Of a DNA stretch of 44,483 bases, positions 6,278 to 15,366 are shown in pieces. The notes beneath the pieces were generated by a model. That model saw only the letters and a list, made by a program, of their open reading frames with translations, ran no database searches and had not been told where the DNA came from. The stretch lies in the NCBI GenBank assembly GCA_018662305.1, contig JABJGI010000133.1, positions 1-44,483 on the forward strand. The letters run 5' to 3'. The DNA comes from Porticoccaceae bacterium (GTDB taxonomy: Bacteria > Pseudomonadota > Gammaproteobacteria > Pseudomonadales > GM7GCV1). How positions within the stretch are numbered: the first letter of the stretch is position 1; each line of letters starts with the position of its first letter. The position numbers were made by a program, and so were the translations under genes.

Positions 6278-8855
6278 TATTCCTCAACTCGTAGAGCGAA
6301 TTCCGCAGGAACAAGCCTTGATCGTTCTCACGAGCAATGCCAGCATTGCCAGAGAACTCAAGTCTTCCTTATTGCGACAAGACAAAAATTCCCAGTCTCA
6401 ATTGTGTCGTGTATCGACATTGGATTCCTGGCTGGAGCGCCAGGCTGCGCACCTCGCGGCATCGGAAAATTTGGAGCTCGCTGATCCACAACAACTACAG
6501 CAAATCTGGGAACAGATAATTGAGGCTGAATCAGAGGAGTTTCCTGATTTACAGGCTATCTCTCTTGCCCCCCAAGTACAGCGCTCCTGGCTTCGAATGC
6601 TGCGCTGGAATAGTGATCTTTCTGAATTGGCTGAGTTAGAACAGTACAACCCGCTGCGTTTGTCGAGCTGGTGTCAGAAATTTGAAGCTCGGCTCAGTGA
6701 ATTAGGGCTTTCACAACGAGATCTTCTGCTCAAACAGCCCAATAATTCAGGGAGTCAGCAACATCTGGTCTATATCGGCAGTGGTGACCCATTGGCTCCT
6801 TTGCATCAGAGTTTTCTAGAGAGCCGATTTGAATCTCTGGAACTAACTGTCTGGCGAGACACTCAGAAAACCGCTGACTGCTTTCAGGCGTCCTATGACA
6901 ACCGGGAATCTGAAGTCAAAGCTGCAGCCAACTGGGCGCAAAATCTGATAGCGCAGGACGATAGCGCCCGTATTGGCATTCTGTGCACAGAGAATTCCAG
7001 CGAACAAAAACACTTAATCACCGCGCTTAGAAGGCAACTTGAGGGCTCGCCCCTGAGAATCTGTTTGCCGCAAAGCTTTGCTGACAGCGGTATCTGCTTC
7101 CACAGTCTCCAGTTACTGCAGGTCAATCGCCACGAACTATCCAGGGCCGACTGTCTGGCACTTATTCGCAACCCCTTTTGGGGGAATTATCCTGAAGATC
7201 TGGAACAAAGAGCGCTTTGGGAAACCGAACTTTGCAACCTAGAACGCAAAAATATTCGCATCTCAGAATTGCTGCGGATTGGCCGCAGTGTGGCAACTAA
7301 GCTGCAACCGGAGAGTCATCTCAGCCTAATAAAAAATATCGAATCCGCGGTAAATTCCGCCAAGCAGTCAGTCTCAGAGGCGTCTCCTCAATATTGGGCT
7401 GAACTCTTTAGCCAACAGCTACAGAGTCTCGGCTGGCCCGGTACCAGAGGATTAAACAAGAGTCAGCAGAAGGAAGTTGAACTCTTTATCGACCTGCTGC
7501 AACAGTTGGTACCTATTAGTTTAGTGGAAACGAAAATATCCTGTTCGTCCGCACTGCGAATCCTCGGCCGGCTCGCTCAATCAGCACAAATTCAAGCGGA
7601 ATCTCCGATCAACGGAATCAATTTGCTCAATACTGTGGAAAGTGCTGTCGGCTTTAGCCATCTCTGGCTTCTGGATGCTAGTGCCGATCACTGGCCGGGA
7701 TATGTAAAGCCCGATCCCCTTATCCCCATCCATTTCCAACTGGATCAGGATATGCCGCGTTGCCACCCAGATCACGAACGCGATTTTTGTCTCAATCTCT
7801 TTGATCAATTACGCGGCAACTGCCAAGAACTGGTTTTTAGTATCAGTCAGCAAGATACCGATCAACCGACGGAATTTAGCCCGCTCCTATCGGACTACCC
7901 TGAACTCGGATTAGAAATCTCCACCCAAAGCAAGGAAGAAGTGACACAAAACTGGCAATGGGTAGATTGTTCCCGGGGACCCACCCTATCCCAATCTCCT
8001 GATGTAACTGATCGTGGTGGCAGCAATATTTTTAATCTGATGGCCGCATCGCCTTTTCACGCTTTTGCTCAGTATCGTTTAAATGCTCGGCCCTTCGCTG
8101 AAGCCTTTATCGGTATTGGCCCCAGCCATAGAGGCAAGATTATTCATGACATATTGGATCGAATTTGGGGTCAATTAGAAAACTCTGAAAACCTAAAGCA
8201 ATTGGATGACAAGGGACTCAACTCATTGATTGAAGAGTCCGTGCATCAGCAACTACTTAGCTGGCAGGGGGATCACTTTAATCTGGAGCTCGGCTATTTC
8301 GAACAGCTGAAGAGCAGTTTTATCCAACTTTTGCAGGAATGGATGAAGTTTGAATCCGGTCGTGAAAGCTTTGTGGTGCTCGCCCGGGAAGAAAAACTTA
8401 AAGCTCAAATTGGCCCCCTCAATCTAAGCTTGCGAATTGACCGAATCGACGAACTTGAGGGCGGTGGCAAACTACTTATCGACTATAAAACTGGGGCCAG
8501 TTCTCGAGAAAACGACCTATTGTCATCACCGCCGGTGGCGGCTCAACTGCCCCTCTACGCCATCAGCCTTGAGGACGAATTCAGCGGCCTCTGCTTCGCC
8601 CAGGTAGTCCCGGGGGCAGCACGATTGCGAGGAATAGCCGCTTCTGAAAACTCCGAACGGCTCGTCGCCATAGAGGATTGGAACGATCTCAAAAATCAGT
8701 GGCGCAAAGATTTGACCGAGCTGGCCGAGGCTTACGCCGCTGGCGACAGTCGCGTTTTTGAAACCAAGACTTTCTTTGGTCGCCGCGACGAGCTCGCTAG
8801 CCTTCATCGTATGGCTGAGTATCAAGATCTGATGGATTGGCATGACAACCGCTAG
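6270..8855 (+). CDS. AddB-like PD-(D/E)XK nuclease, probable DNA repair protein (TIGR03623 type)
   Basis: The 861-residue protein resembles AddB/RexB: an inactivated helicase-like N-terminal part with no Walker A, followed by a RecB-type nuclease domain at the C-terminus. The nuclease core is visible as GKIIHDIL (near residue 622), RIDRIDELEGGGKLLIDYKTG (near 727-741) and a QLPLYAI motif. The four-cysteine iron-sulfur cluster typical of Bacillus AddB is not visible. The true start is the ATG at 6270, overlapping the murI stop by 8 bases; the ORF-track TTG at 6255 lies inside murI. It overlaps the AddA-like gene by 14 bases, so the two subunits are probably made together. It is expected to act on double-strand ends with its partner. 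Confidence 0.85.
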   Translation: MTNIPQLVERIPQEQALIVLTSNASIARELKSSLLRQDKNSQSQLCRVSTLDSWLERQAAHLAASENLELADPQQLQQIWEQIIEAESEEFPDLQAISLAPQVQRSWLRMLRWNSDLSELAELEQYNPLRLSSWCQKFEARLSELGLSQRDLLLKQPNNSGSQQHLVYIGSGDPLAPLHQSFLESRFESLELTVWRDTQKTADCFQASYDNRESEVKAAANWAQNLIAQDDSARIGILCTENSSEQKHLITALRRQLEGSPLRICLPQSFADSGICFHSLQLLQVNRHELSRADCLALIRNPFWGNYPEDLEQRALWETELCNLERKNIRISELLRIGRSVATKLQPESHLSLIKNIESAVNSAKQSVSEASPQYWAELFSQQLQSLGWPGTRGLNKSQQKEVELFIDLLQQLVPISLVETKISCSSALRILGRLAQSAQIQAESPINGINLLNTVESAVGFSHLWLLDASADHWPGYVKPDPLIPIHFQLDQDMPRCHPDHERDFCLNLFDQLRGNCQELVFSISQQDTDQPTEFSPLLSDYPELGLEISTQSKEEVTQNWQWVDCSRGPTLSQSPDVTDRGGSNIFNLMAASPFHAFAQYRLNARPFAEAFIGIGPSHRGKIIHDILDRIWGQLENSENLKQLDDKGLNSLIEESVHQQLLSWQGDHFNLELGYFEQLKSSFIQLLQEWMKFESGRESFVVLAREEKLKAQIGPLNLSLRIDRIDELEGGGKLLIDYKTGASSRENDLLSSPPVAAQLPLYAISLEDEFSGLCFAQVVPGAARLRGIAASENSERLVAIEDWNDLKNQWRKDLTELAEAYAAGDSRVFETKTFFGRRDELASLHRMAEYQDLMDWHDNR

Positions 8856-11800
8856 TTCAAATTCTGTCGAATCAACTCCCCTCGATCTAGCTGTCCGCCA
8901 GCAGGCGCTAGATATTAGTCGCTCTTTCGCTGTAAGTGCGCCGGCAGGTTCGGGCAAGACATCTCTATTGGTACAGAGAGTTCTGCGCCTATTGGCTATT
9001 TCGGAGCGTCCTGAAGAAATCCTAGCCATTACCTTTACCCGCAAAGCTGCAGCTGAAATGCGTCACCGCATTCTCGACTCATTGCGCAATGCTGCATCGG
9101 AAAAACCGGCAGAGAATTCCTACGAGGCCTCCCTTCAAGCAGACGCAAAAGCGGTATTAAAGCGAGATGCACAGCTAGGCTGGAATCTATTAGAAAACCC
9201 GGAAAGGCTGCGCCTGCAAACCATCGATGGGTTTTGCAGCTATCTGACGCAAAGACTCTGCCTGGAAACCGGTCTAAGTCACCCGGGAAATCTGGTAGAG
9301 CGACCAGGACAGCTATACAGGCTCGCCGCTGAACAACTACTTACCCACATCAATCGCGAGGATGCTCTGGGCGACGCTGTGCGCCACTTGGTGCGCCATT
9401 TCGAAGGCAATCAGGATGAATTGGCGGGACTGCTCGCAAGCCTTCTCGATTCACGTGCTAGTTGGCTTGACCTGGTTCTGAATCCCGAGTTTGGTGAGGG
9501 CCAATTAAAGGCTAACTTTACCCAACTCATCGATGGCGAACTTAGCAATCTGCGTCGACAGCTCGTACACATTGATATCGCCGAATTGAGGGAACTCTTT
9601 GCATATTCGCAAAGGAATCTTCCCGGTGAAGTGGGCGCTGAGGATATCCAGTTCAGCGATAAGGCCTACTGTTTTAGTCGTTATCTAGAAATCTGGCAAT
9701 CCCTCACCAATATGCTGCTCACCCAAAAGGGAGAGGTTCGCAGCCCCAAGGGAATCAATATCAAACTGGGCTTTCCACCCAAGAGCGCTGGGGCCGAAGC
9801 AGAGGCAATGCTTGAACGCATCAAGGCCTTCTTAAATACATTGGAGGGCCAGCCAGAGTTGGTCACTCAGCTCAACCGAGTTAGAAAGCTTCCCCTGCTG
9901 GAAAATCAAAACTCCGAAGCAAATGAAACCCTGTCTTCCCTGGCGCTCTGTCTGCCGGTTCTTGCAGCCGAATTGAAATTGGCCTTCGCCAGTGCGGGTG
10001 AGGCGGATTTTTCCGCTATCAGTATTTCCGCTCTCGAGGCGCTGGGAGAGCCAGATAACCCAACCCGGCTGAACTTGCGCTTGGATTACCGTATCCAACA
10101 TATTTTGGTAGATGAGTTCCAGGATACCTCTGCCCTTCAAATGGGCCTCCTGGAGCGTTTAACGGCCGGCTGGGAGGCAGGCGATGGTCGCACCCTATTT
10201 TTAGTAGGTGACGCCATGCAGAGCATCTACGGCTTCCGCAAGGCCAACGTTTCTCTCTTTATTCGTGCGCGGGAACTCGGCATTGGAACGGTAACTCTAC
10301 AACCATTGGATCTCGGCACTAATTTTCGTTCGGCCCCCGCCATTGTCGATTGGGTGAACCAAAGTTTTAACCATATATTTCCAGCTCGGGATGACCGAGC
10401 TCGAGGGCAAGTGCAATATCGAGCCAGCTCAGCTCAGAAAGCCATCAATACAGAAGCTAGTGTCCAGTTAAATGGCTATAGGGAATCAGAAAGTGAAGCG
10501 GATGCCATCGCTGCGTCCATCGCTGCTAAGTTGTCTGGCGATTGCGGCGATATCGCCATATTGGTTAGGGCGCGCACTCATCTCAAACAGATTGTCGAGG
10601 CGCTAAAAGCACGCAACATTCCCTGGCAGGCACAAAATATTGAACCTCTGGGTCAGCGGATGCATGTATTGGACATGCACTCCCTGGTCCGGCTCTTACA
10701 CAGTCCGGGGGACCGTATTGCCTGGTTGTCGTTGCTCAGGTCTCCCATGCTCGGTCTGGATATGTCCGACTTGCACACTATTGCCAATAGTGACTCAAAC
10801 TGCCTTTGGAACAATATTCAGAATGTCGAGGAGTGCTCTGAAGAAAAGAATACTGAAGAGCAATATGCTGACCTCAGTACTGACGCCAAAGAGCGTTTAG
10901 GCCGATTCGCTGAGCTGCTTTCAGAAGCACAGCAGCAACTGGGTTTAAGCGAGCTTCGAGAGCTGGTGGCAGCCCTGTGGCAGCAGCTAGGCGGCAACCA
11001 AAGCTTGTTTAAATCCAGCTATCAGCAGGATCTTGATGACTACCTCAGCCTGCTTGAGTCGCTAGCTCAGGGCAATCTTGTTCAGGATATGGAAGCCTTT
11101 GAAGAAGAGCTGGGGCAACTTTACGCGCGCCCAGATACTGGCCCGGACTGCCCACTCAAAATCATGACAATACACGCCGCCAAGGGTCTTGAATTTGATC
11201 ATGTCTATCTGCCGCAGCTACAACGCAGTACAGCAGGCATGCAACAGAATCCAGCGCTGGTTTGGCAGGAGCGAGAATTTTCTGAGGGCCACACCGCCTT
11301 TCTGGCAGCGGCCAAGCCCGCCAAAAATGATTCTGATTCAGTCTACAAATGGCTCTTAGCCGACGAACGAGAAAAGGTTCTGGACGAATCGGCCCGCCTA
11401 CTTTATGTCGCCTGCACGCGAGCCAAACTGAGTTTAACTATCAGTGGGTTAATCCAATGGGACGACAAAAAGGAAGACTGGAAAGCACCCACCAGTAATT
11501 CCTTATTGGCTCTGCTCTGGCCTGAACATCAGGAGGAATTTCTCTCTGGCATGCAGCGAGAACAGATTCTAACGGGTGAGGAAGAGGTTCCTGTATTAAC
11601 CGGCATTCGAAGAATTGAGTCTGCTGCGATAGTGGATTTACCCGATTCACTCATCCAGCAAGAAGAACTCGAAGCCCCGGAGACCTACCTCTCTGCCTTT
11701 AAGGAAAATCTGATTCAGCGCGTTGTTGGCAACCTGTTGCATTACAACTTGATGGAAGTCGCGCTTGGCCAATCTAAAACTGAGAGTCAGCATCGAGAAG

Positions 11801-12237
11801 ATTGGACTCGCAAGCTTAGGGTCTCCGGCCTAAGCGAAACTGATCAGACCGAGGCCCTCAAGAGGTTGAAACTCGGGTTTACCAAGGCTAGGGAGACAGA
11901 CTTTGGCCAGTGGGTGCTAAACCCAGATCATCAGGAGTCGGCCTGCGAATTGGAAATCGAACAGCTGCTTGCCGACGGTTCCCTATCCCGCTCCATTGTT
12001 GACCGAACCTTTGTGGCTAAGGATCCAAATGAAAATGGAGAGAGCACAAGATGGATTATCGACTACAAGTCGGCAATGCCCTCAGCAGGACAATCGGAAT
12101 CAGACTTTCTGAAATCTCAGGAAGAAAAATATCGTGATCAACTGGCTCGCTATCGATCTCTTTTCGAAGGTGACCAGGCCATCAAAACACTGCTTTATTT
12201 CCCAGCTGCAAACCTCCATCAGGAAGTCGAATTCTAA
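8842..12237 (+). CDS. AddA-like UvrD/RecB-family helicase-nuclease
   Basis: The 1131-residue protein carries the full superfamily 1 helicase set: Walker A APAGSGKTSLL (residues 33-43), motif Ia ITFTRKAAAEM, motif II VDEFQDTSALQ (near 423), motif III GDAMQSIYGFRK (near 456), motif IV NFRSAP, motif V TIHAAKGLEFDHVYLP (near 776) and motif VI LLYVACTRAK (near 855). The C-terminal 150 residues hold a RecB-type nuclease with GNLLHYNL, an acidic residue in VDRTF, IIDYKS (near 1072) and QLARYR. It therefore looks like an active helicase plus nuclease that pairs with the upstream AddB-like protein. A frame overlap of 14 bases joins the genes. Whether it replaces RecBCD in this organism cannot be told from the window. 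Confidence 0.9.
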   Translation: MTTASSNSVESTPLDLAVRQQALDISRSFAVSAPAGSGKTSLLVQRVLRLLAISERPEEILAITFTRKAAAEMRHRILDSLRNAASEKPAENSYEASLQADAKAVLKRDAQLGWNLLENPERLRLQTIDGFCSYLTQRLCLETGLSHPGNLVERPGQLYRLAAEQLLTHINREDALGDAVRHLVRHFEGNQDELAGLLASLLDSRASWLDLVLNPEFGEGQLKANFTQLIDGELSNLRRQLVHIDIAELRELFAYSQRNLPGEVGAEDIQFSDKAYCFSRYLEIWQSLTNMLLTQKGEVRSPKGINIKLGFPPKSAGAEAEAMLERIKAFLNTLEGQPELVTQLNRVRKLPLLENQNSEANETLSSLALCLPVLAAELKLAFASAGEADFSAISISALEALGEPDNPTRLNLRLDYRIQHILVDEFQDTSALQMGLLERLTAGWEAGDGRTLFLVGDAMQSIYGFRKANVSLFIRARELGIGTVTLQPLDLGTNFRSAPAIVDWVNQSFNHIFPARDDRARGQVQYRASSAQKAINTEASVQLNGYRESESEADAIAASIAAKLSGDCGDIAILVRARTHLKQIVEALKARNIPWQAQNIEPLGQRMHVLDMHSLVRLLHSPGDRIAWLSLLRSPMLGLDMSDLHTIANSDSNCLWNNIQNVEECSEEKNTEEQYADLSTDAKERLGRFAELLSEAQQQLGLSELRELVAALWQQLGGNQSLFKSSYQQDLDDYLSLLESLAQGNLVQDMEAFEEELGQLYARPDTGPDCPLKIMTIHAAKGLEFDHVYLPQLQRSTAGMQQNPALVWQEREFSEGHTAFLAAAKPAKNDSDSVYKWLLADEREKVLDESARLLYVACTRAKLSLTISGLIQWDDKKEDWKAPTSNSLLALLWPEHQEEFLSGMQREQILTGEEEVPVLTGIRRIESAAIVDLPDSLIQQEELEAPETYLSAFKENLIQRVVGNLLHYNLMEVALGQSKTESQHREDWTRKLRVSGLSETDQTEALKRLKLGFTKARETDFGQWVLNPDHQESACELEIEQLLADGSLSRSIVDRTFVAKDPNENGESTRWIIDYKSAMPSAGQSESDFLKSQEEKYRDQLARYRSLFEGDQAIKTLLYFPAANLHQEVEF

Positions 12238-12351
12238 ATTCAGGGTTTATCTATCAAAGCCATAAAAAAAGCACTGTGCAATGCATCGAAAGCTTCTGTT
12301 AAACTTCGCGGCCATTTTTAAGATAGCCTATTCAAAAAGCGCGCTAAGACC

Positions 12352-13452
12352 ATGAATTCCCAAGTAAAGAATTCCGAAATAAATAAGGACAGAATTGACG
12401 ACGTCAATATTCATTCATTGACGCCCATGATGCCTCCGCACAAGTTGCTGGAAGAGCTGCCGATGACAGAGGCCGCCGAAGCCACTGTACTGGAAGGCCG
12501 AAAAACCGTCCGCAATATCATTGACCGCACCGATCCCCGCATCATGATGGTGATTGGCCCCTGCTCTATCCATGACCCCGAAGCGGCCATGGATTACGCC
12601 CGACGCCTGAAAAAGTTAAGCGATCAAGTCAGCGACAGTATTTATGTGGTTATGCGTGTCTACTTTGAGAAGCCGCGCACCACTACGGGCTGGAAAGGTC
12701 TGATCAATGATCCAGACATGAACGATTCATTCGATATCGAAAAGGGTCTACGCGTTGCCAGAAAACTTCTGATCGATATTTCTGAATTGGGCCTGCCCAC
12801 ATCCACCGAAGCACTCGACCCTATTACTCCGCAATACATGCAGGACTTGATTAGCTGGTCAGCTATTGGCGCACGTACTACAGAATCTCAAACTCACAGA
12901 GAAATGGCTTCTGGTCTTTCCTCTGCTGTGGGATTCAAGAACGGTACCGACGGCAGTCTCGAAGTCGCGATTAATGCGCTTAAATCTGTTGCCAGCCCGC
13001 ACCGTTTTCTAGGTATCAACAAAGACGGCCAGGTTTCTGTTGTGCATTCCAAAGGCAACCCAAGCGCTCATGTGGTTCTTCGTGGCGGTGGTGGCAAGCC
13101 AAACTATGACTACGTTAGCGTTAAGCTGGCAGAAGAGAGTCTGGCCAAAGCCGGTCTGCCGGAAACCATTATGGTCGATTGCAGCCACGCCAATTCCAAT
13201 AAAAACCATGAGCTGCAATCACTGGTAATGGACAATATTTCTCACCAGATTGTCGACGGCAATAAAAGTATTGTCGCCCTGATGGTGGAGTCCAATATCG
13301 GTCCAGGGAATCAGAAGATTCCTGAAGACCTATCTCAACTCCAATACGGCGTATCAGTAACCGATGCCTGTATTGACTGGGAGACCACGGAGAAAAACCT
13401 TCTGGATATGCACGAAAAGATTAAGAATGTGCTGCCAGAAAGGCTCGGATAG
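12352..13452 (+). CDS. 3-deoxy-7-phosphoheptulonate (DAHP) synthase, class I AroF/G/H type
   Basis: The enzyme condenses phosphoenolpyruvate and erythrose-4-phosphate in the first step of the shikimate pathway. The 366 residues align end to end with E. coli AroF/G/H: GPCSIHD (near 69) with the metal-binding cysteine, RVYFEKPRTTTGWKGLINDPD, the substrate motif IGARTTESQTHREMASGLS, VGFKNGTDG, and the C-terminal metal ligands in VDCSHANS, MVESN and YGVSVTDACI. It has an N-terminal arm of about 30 residues as in the feedback-inhibited enzymes, but which amino acid regulates it cannot be decided here. A terminator follows 20 bases after the stop, so the gene is probably transcribed alone. Confidence 0.95.
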   Translation: MNSQVKNSEINKDRIDDVNIHSLTPMMPPHKLLEELPMTEAAEATVLEGRKTVRNIIDRTDPRIMMVIGPCSIHDPEAAMDYARRLKKLSDQVSDSIYVVMRVYFEKPRTTTGWKGLINDPDMNDSFDIEKGLRVARKLLIDISELGLPTSTEALDPITPQYMQDLISWSAIGARTTESQTHREMASGLSSAVGFKNGTDGSLEVAINALKSVASPHRFLGINKDGQVSVVHSKGNPSAHVVLRGGGGKPNYDYVSVKLAEESLAKAGLPETIMVDCSHANSNKNHELQSLVMDNISHQIVDGNKSIVALMVESNIGPGNQKIPEDLSQLQYGVSVTDACIDWETTEKNLLDMHEKIKNVLPERLG

Positions 13453-13472
13453 GATTGTCTATTCACTATCGC

Positions 13473-13503
13473 AAAAAAAGGCCAGCAAATGCTGGCTTTT
13501 TTT
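13473..13503 (+). terminator. Rho-independent terminator after DAHP synthase
   Basis: GCCAGC (13481-13486), loop AAAT, GCTGGC (13491-13496) and then seven T residues. A run of A residues upstream can extend the stem, making the structure work on either strand. Confidence 0.92.
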
Positions 13504-13531
13504 ATCTCAATTTTTAATATGAAACTCGACA

Positions 13532-13879
13532 ATGAGTAATCTCCCCAACTGCCCCAAATGCAATTCCGAATACACATACGAAGATCAAAATCTTTTGATC
13601 TGTCCTGAATGTGCGCATGAGTGGAGTGAGACCGACGCTGGAGTTGGAGTAGAGGCTGAAGCAGCAAAACTCGTTCGGGATTCCAACGGCAACCCTCTCA
13701 AAGACGGCGATACCGTTAGTGTTATCAAAGACCTCAAGGTAAAGGGCGCATCCTCGATGTTAAAGATTGGCACCAAGGTTAAAAATATCCGTCTGGTCGA
13801 GGGTGACCATGATATCGATTGCAAGATAGACGGCTTCGGCCCAATGAAGTTAAAGTCTGAATTTGTAAAAAAGGTCTAA
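13532..13879 (+). CDS. yjdM: Zinc-ribbon protein YjdM (PhnA family)
   Basis: The 115-residue protein has an N-terminal zinc ribbon (CPKC ... CPEC, residues about 7-30) and the conserved PhnA body [29 protein letters not shown] ... [18 protein letters not shown]. coli YjdM is 111 residues. The name alkylphosphonate utilisation protein is historical; no phosphonate genes are nearby and the family function is unknown. There is no clear ribosome-binding site. A 6-codon ORF (ATG at 13519) overlaps the start codon region, so translation could depend on reinitiation; this is speculative. Confidence 0.9.
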   Translation: MSNLPNCPKCNSEYTYEDQNLLICPECAHEWSETDAGVGVEAEAAKLVRDSNGNPLKDGDTVSVIKDLKVKGASSMLKIGTKVKNIRLVEGDHDIDCKIDGFGPMKLKSEFVKKV

Positions 13880-13898
13880 ATTGAGAGGGGGCGACGCC

Positions 13899-14630
13899 AT
13901 GCAAAAAAAAACAAAATTCATACTTCTTCGAGTGATCTTTGTGGCTGCGCTTCTGGCGCTCATTCCACTATTCGGCGGTGTCGGATCCAAGTTGGGGCTG
14001 TGGGAGCCCATGACCGGCTTTCGAATGACTATGAATTACATGAATTATTCCGCCATCGCCGCGCTTGTGGTGCTCTTTATGCTGCTTAAGTACGGGCTCA
14101 AAGATCTGCGAAATACGGTTATTTCCTTTGTGGCGCTCGTTGCCTGTGTGTTGGGTGGGTATATCTATGGCGTGAATCAGGAACCGACAGACTGGACTGG
14201 TTTGCGAGGTGTGAATGACATCAGCACCGATAAAGAGAATCCGCCGCAATTCGAAGCTTTACTCGATGCTCCTGGCAGAACCAATAGTTTGGAATATAGC
14301 GCGGAAACTGTGGCAAGGCAGAGCGCCAAATTCCCTTGGGTACAGCCCGTTTTGACCGACTTAAGTGCGGCCGACGCTTATACAAGAGCAGTTGGCATTG
14401 CCACTGATCTCGGCTGGGAAGTCACCGGCGAAGATCCTGATCGAGGAAGGTTTGAAGCGACGGATTACACTAAGTGGTTTTATTTTCATGATGACCTTGT
14501 TGTCCGCATTACTGCAGAAACTGATGGCAGCCGAGTTGACCTTAGAAGCTCATCTCGGGTGGGTGGATCGGATCACGGCCTGGGTGCGATTCGAATTATG
14601 AAATTTACCGAAGCTTTTAACAGCCAGTAA
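13899..14630 (+). CDS. DUF1499 domain membrane protein
   Basis: The 243-residue protein has three N-terminal membrane helices (residues about 5-27, 46-65, 71-92) followed by a DUF1499 domain, which shows as VNDISTDKENPPQFEALLDAP and a C-terminal FHDDLVVRITAETDGSRVDLRSSSR segment. The family function is not known. The ATG at 13899 is preferred because GAGAGGGGG lies seven bases before it; the ORF-track TTG at 13881 would put the ribosome-binding site inside the gene. It follows yjdM by 19 bases and is probably co-transcribed. Confidence 0.85.
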   Translation: MQKKTKFILLRVIFVAALLALIPLFGGVGSKLGLWEPMTGFRMTMNYMNYSAIAALVVLFMLLKYGLKDLRNTVISFVALVACVLGGYIYGVNQEPTDWTGLRGVNDISTDKENPPQFEALLDAPGRTNSLEYSAETVARQSAKFPWVQPVLTDLSAADAYTRAVGIATDLGWEVTGEDPDRGRFEATDYTKWFYFHDDLVVRITAETDGSRVDLRSSSRVGGSDHGLGAIRIMKFTEAFNSQ

Positions 14631-14734
14631 GAGCAGGCACGAACCAAAACCAGAGTGGGAGTCAGAAACCTGTCTCGCAATAACAATTCCTTCCCCCTAA
14701 CACTACAATGCCCTCTTAAGGACTAATCAAAATC

Positions 14735-14740
14735 TATAAT
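14735..14740 (+). promoter_or_regulatory. Candidate -10 element (TATAAT)
   Basis: A perfect TATAAT lies 12 bases before the start codon of the next gene, but no good -35 is found 16-18 bases upstream. If used, the mRNA would begin within or just ahead of the AGGGG ribosome-binding site. Weak evidence. Confidence 0.2.
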
Positions 14741-14752
14741 AAGGGGCGCTCA

Positions 14753-15316
14753 ATGAAGCTAATCCAAAAATTCTTACTCGCTGTCTTAGCAGCGTCGGTA
14801 ACTCTGCTATCAACTCAATCTTCTGCTGAACCCGTCGAGGTCTATCTGCTTGATCGAATCAACGGCATTTTGAATCACTACTGCCTAGATGTGAACGGAC
14901 CTCCCACCAATATGCAGTTGGAGACCCCGCTTCAGGTGCACACCTGCTATAGCTATCAGGGGGACTTATCTCCAGACCAAACTCTGGACTCAGCGGAAAT
15001 TGCCGAAGGTAAATTCCGTATAGCGGAAGTGGATATGTGCGCTCAGATGGATTGGTTTGAACCAGGCGCAACCGTGACTTTGAAAGAGTGCGCCGATATC
15101 GACGAACAGAAATTTGATTTTCGGGTAAACGGCCAGATATCTCCTCCCGCCTATCCCGAGCTCTGTCTTACCGCTGGCCCTACCCATTGGCTTGGCGGCC
15201 CAGCTGGCGGACCTTTCAATGACAATATGGCTCGCACATTGCATTTGCAACGCTGCGGCGATGAGGCTTCTCGCTATCAGCGTTGGGGCACTCGTACCGA
15301 GATGACTGCAAATTGA
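14753..15316 (+). CDS. Secreted cysteine-containing protein, ricin-B/beta-trefoil-like
   Basis: The 187-residue protein has a clear signal peptide (cleavage after QSSA, about residue 25). The mature part shows a threefold pattern of short blocks: YCLDVNG ... LQVHTC; MCAQMDW ... VTLKECADIDEQKFDF; LCLTAGPTH ... LHLQRCGDEASRYQRW. Each block has an L-C-x start and a C-x-x-x-x-Q-x-W/F-like end, the pattern of a ricin-type beta-trefoil carbohydrate-binding domain. No catalytic domain is attached. AGGGG precedes the ATG. It may bind glycans outside the cell; the assignment is by pattern and not certain. Confidence 0.6.
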   Translation: MKLIQKFLLAVLAASVTLLSTQSSAEPVEVYLLDRINGILNHYCLDVNGPPTNMQLETPLQVHTCYSYQGDLSPDQTLDSAEIAEGKFRIAEVDMCAQMDWFEPGATVTLKECADIDEQKFDFRVNGQISPPAYPELCLTAGPTHWLGGPAGGPFNDNMARTLHLQRCGDEASRYQRWGTRTEMTAN

Positions 15317-15366
15317 GTCGCACTTACTGAAACCAATTTGTACGCCCTACTCGCCAGATACAACCT

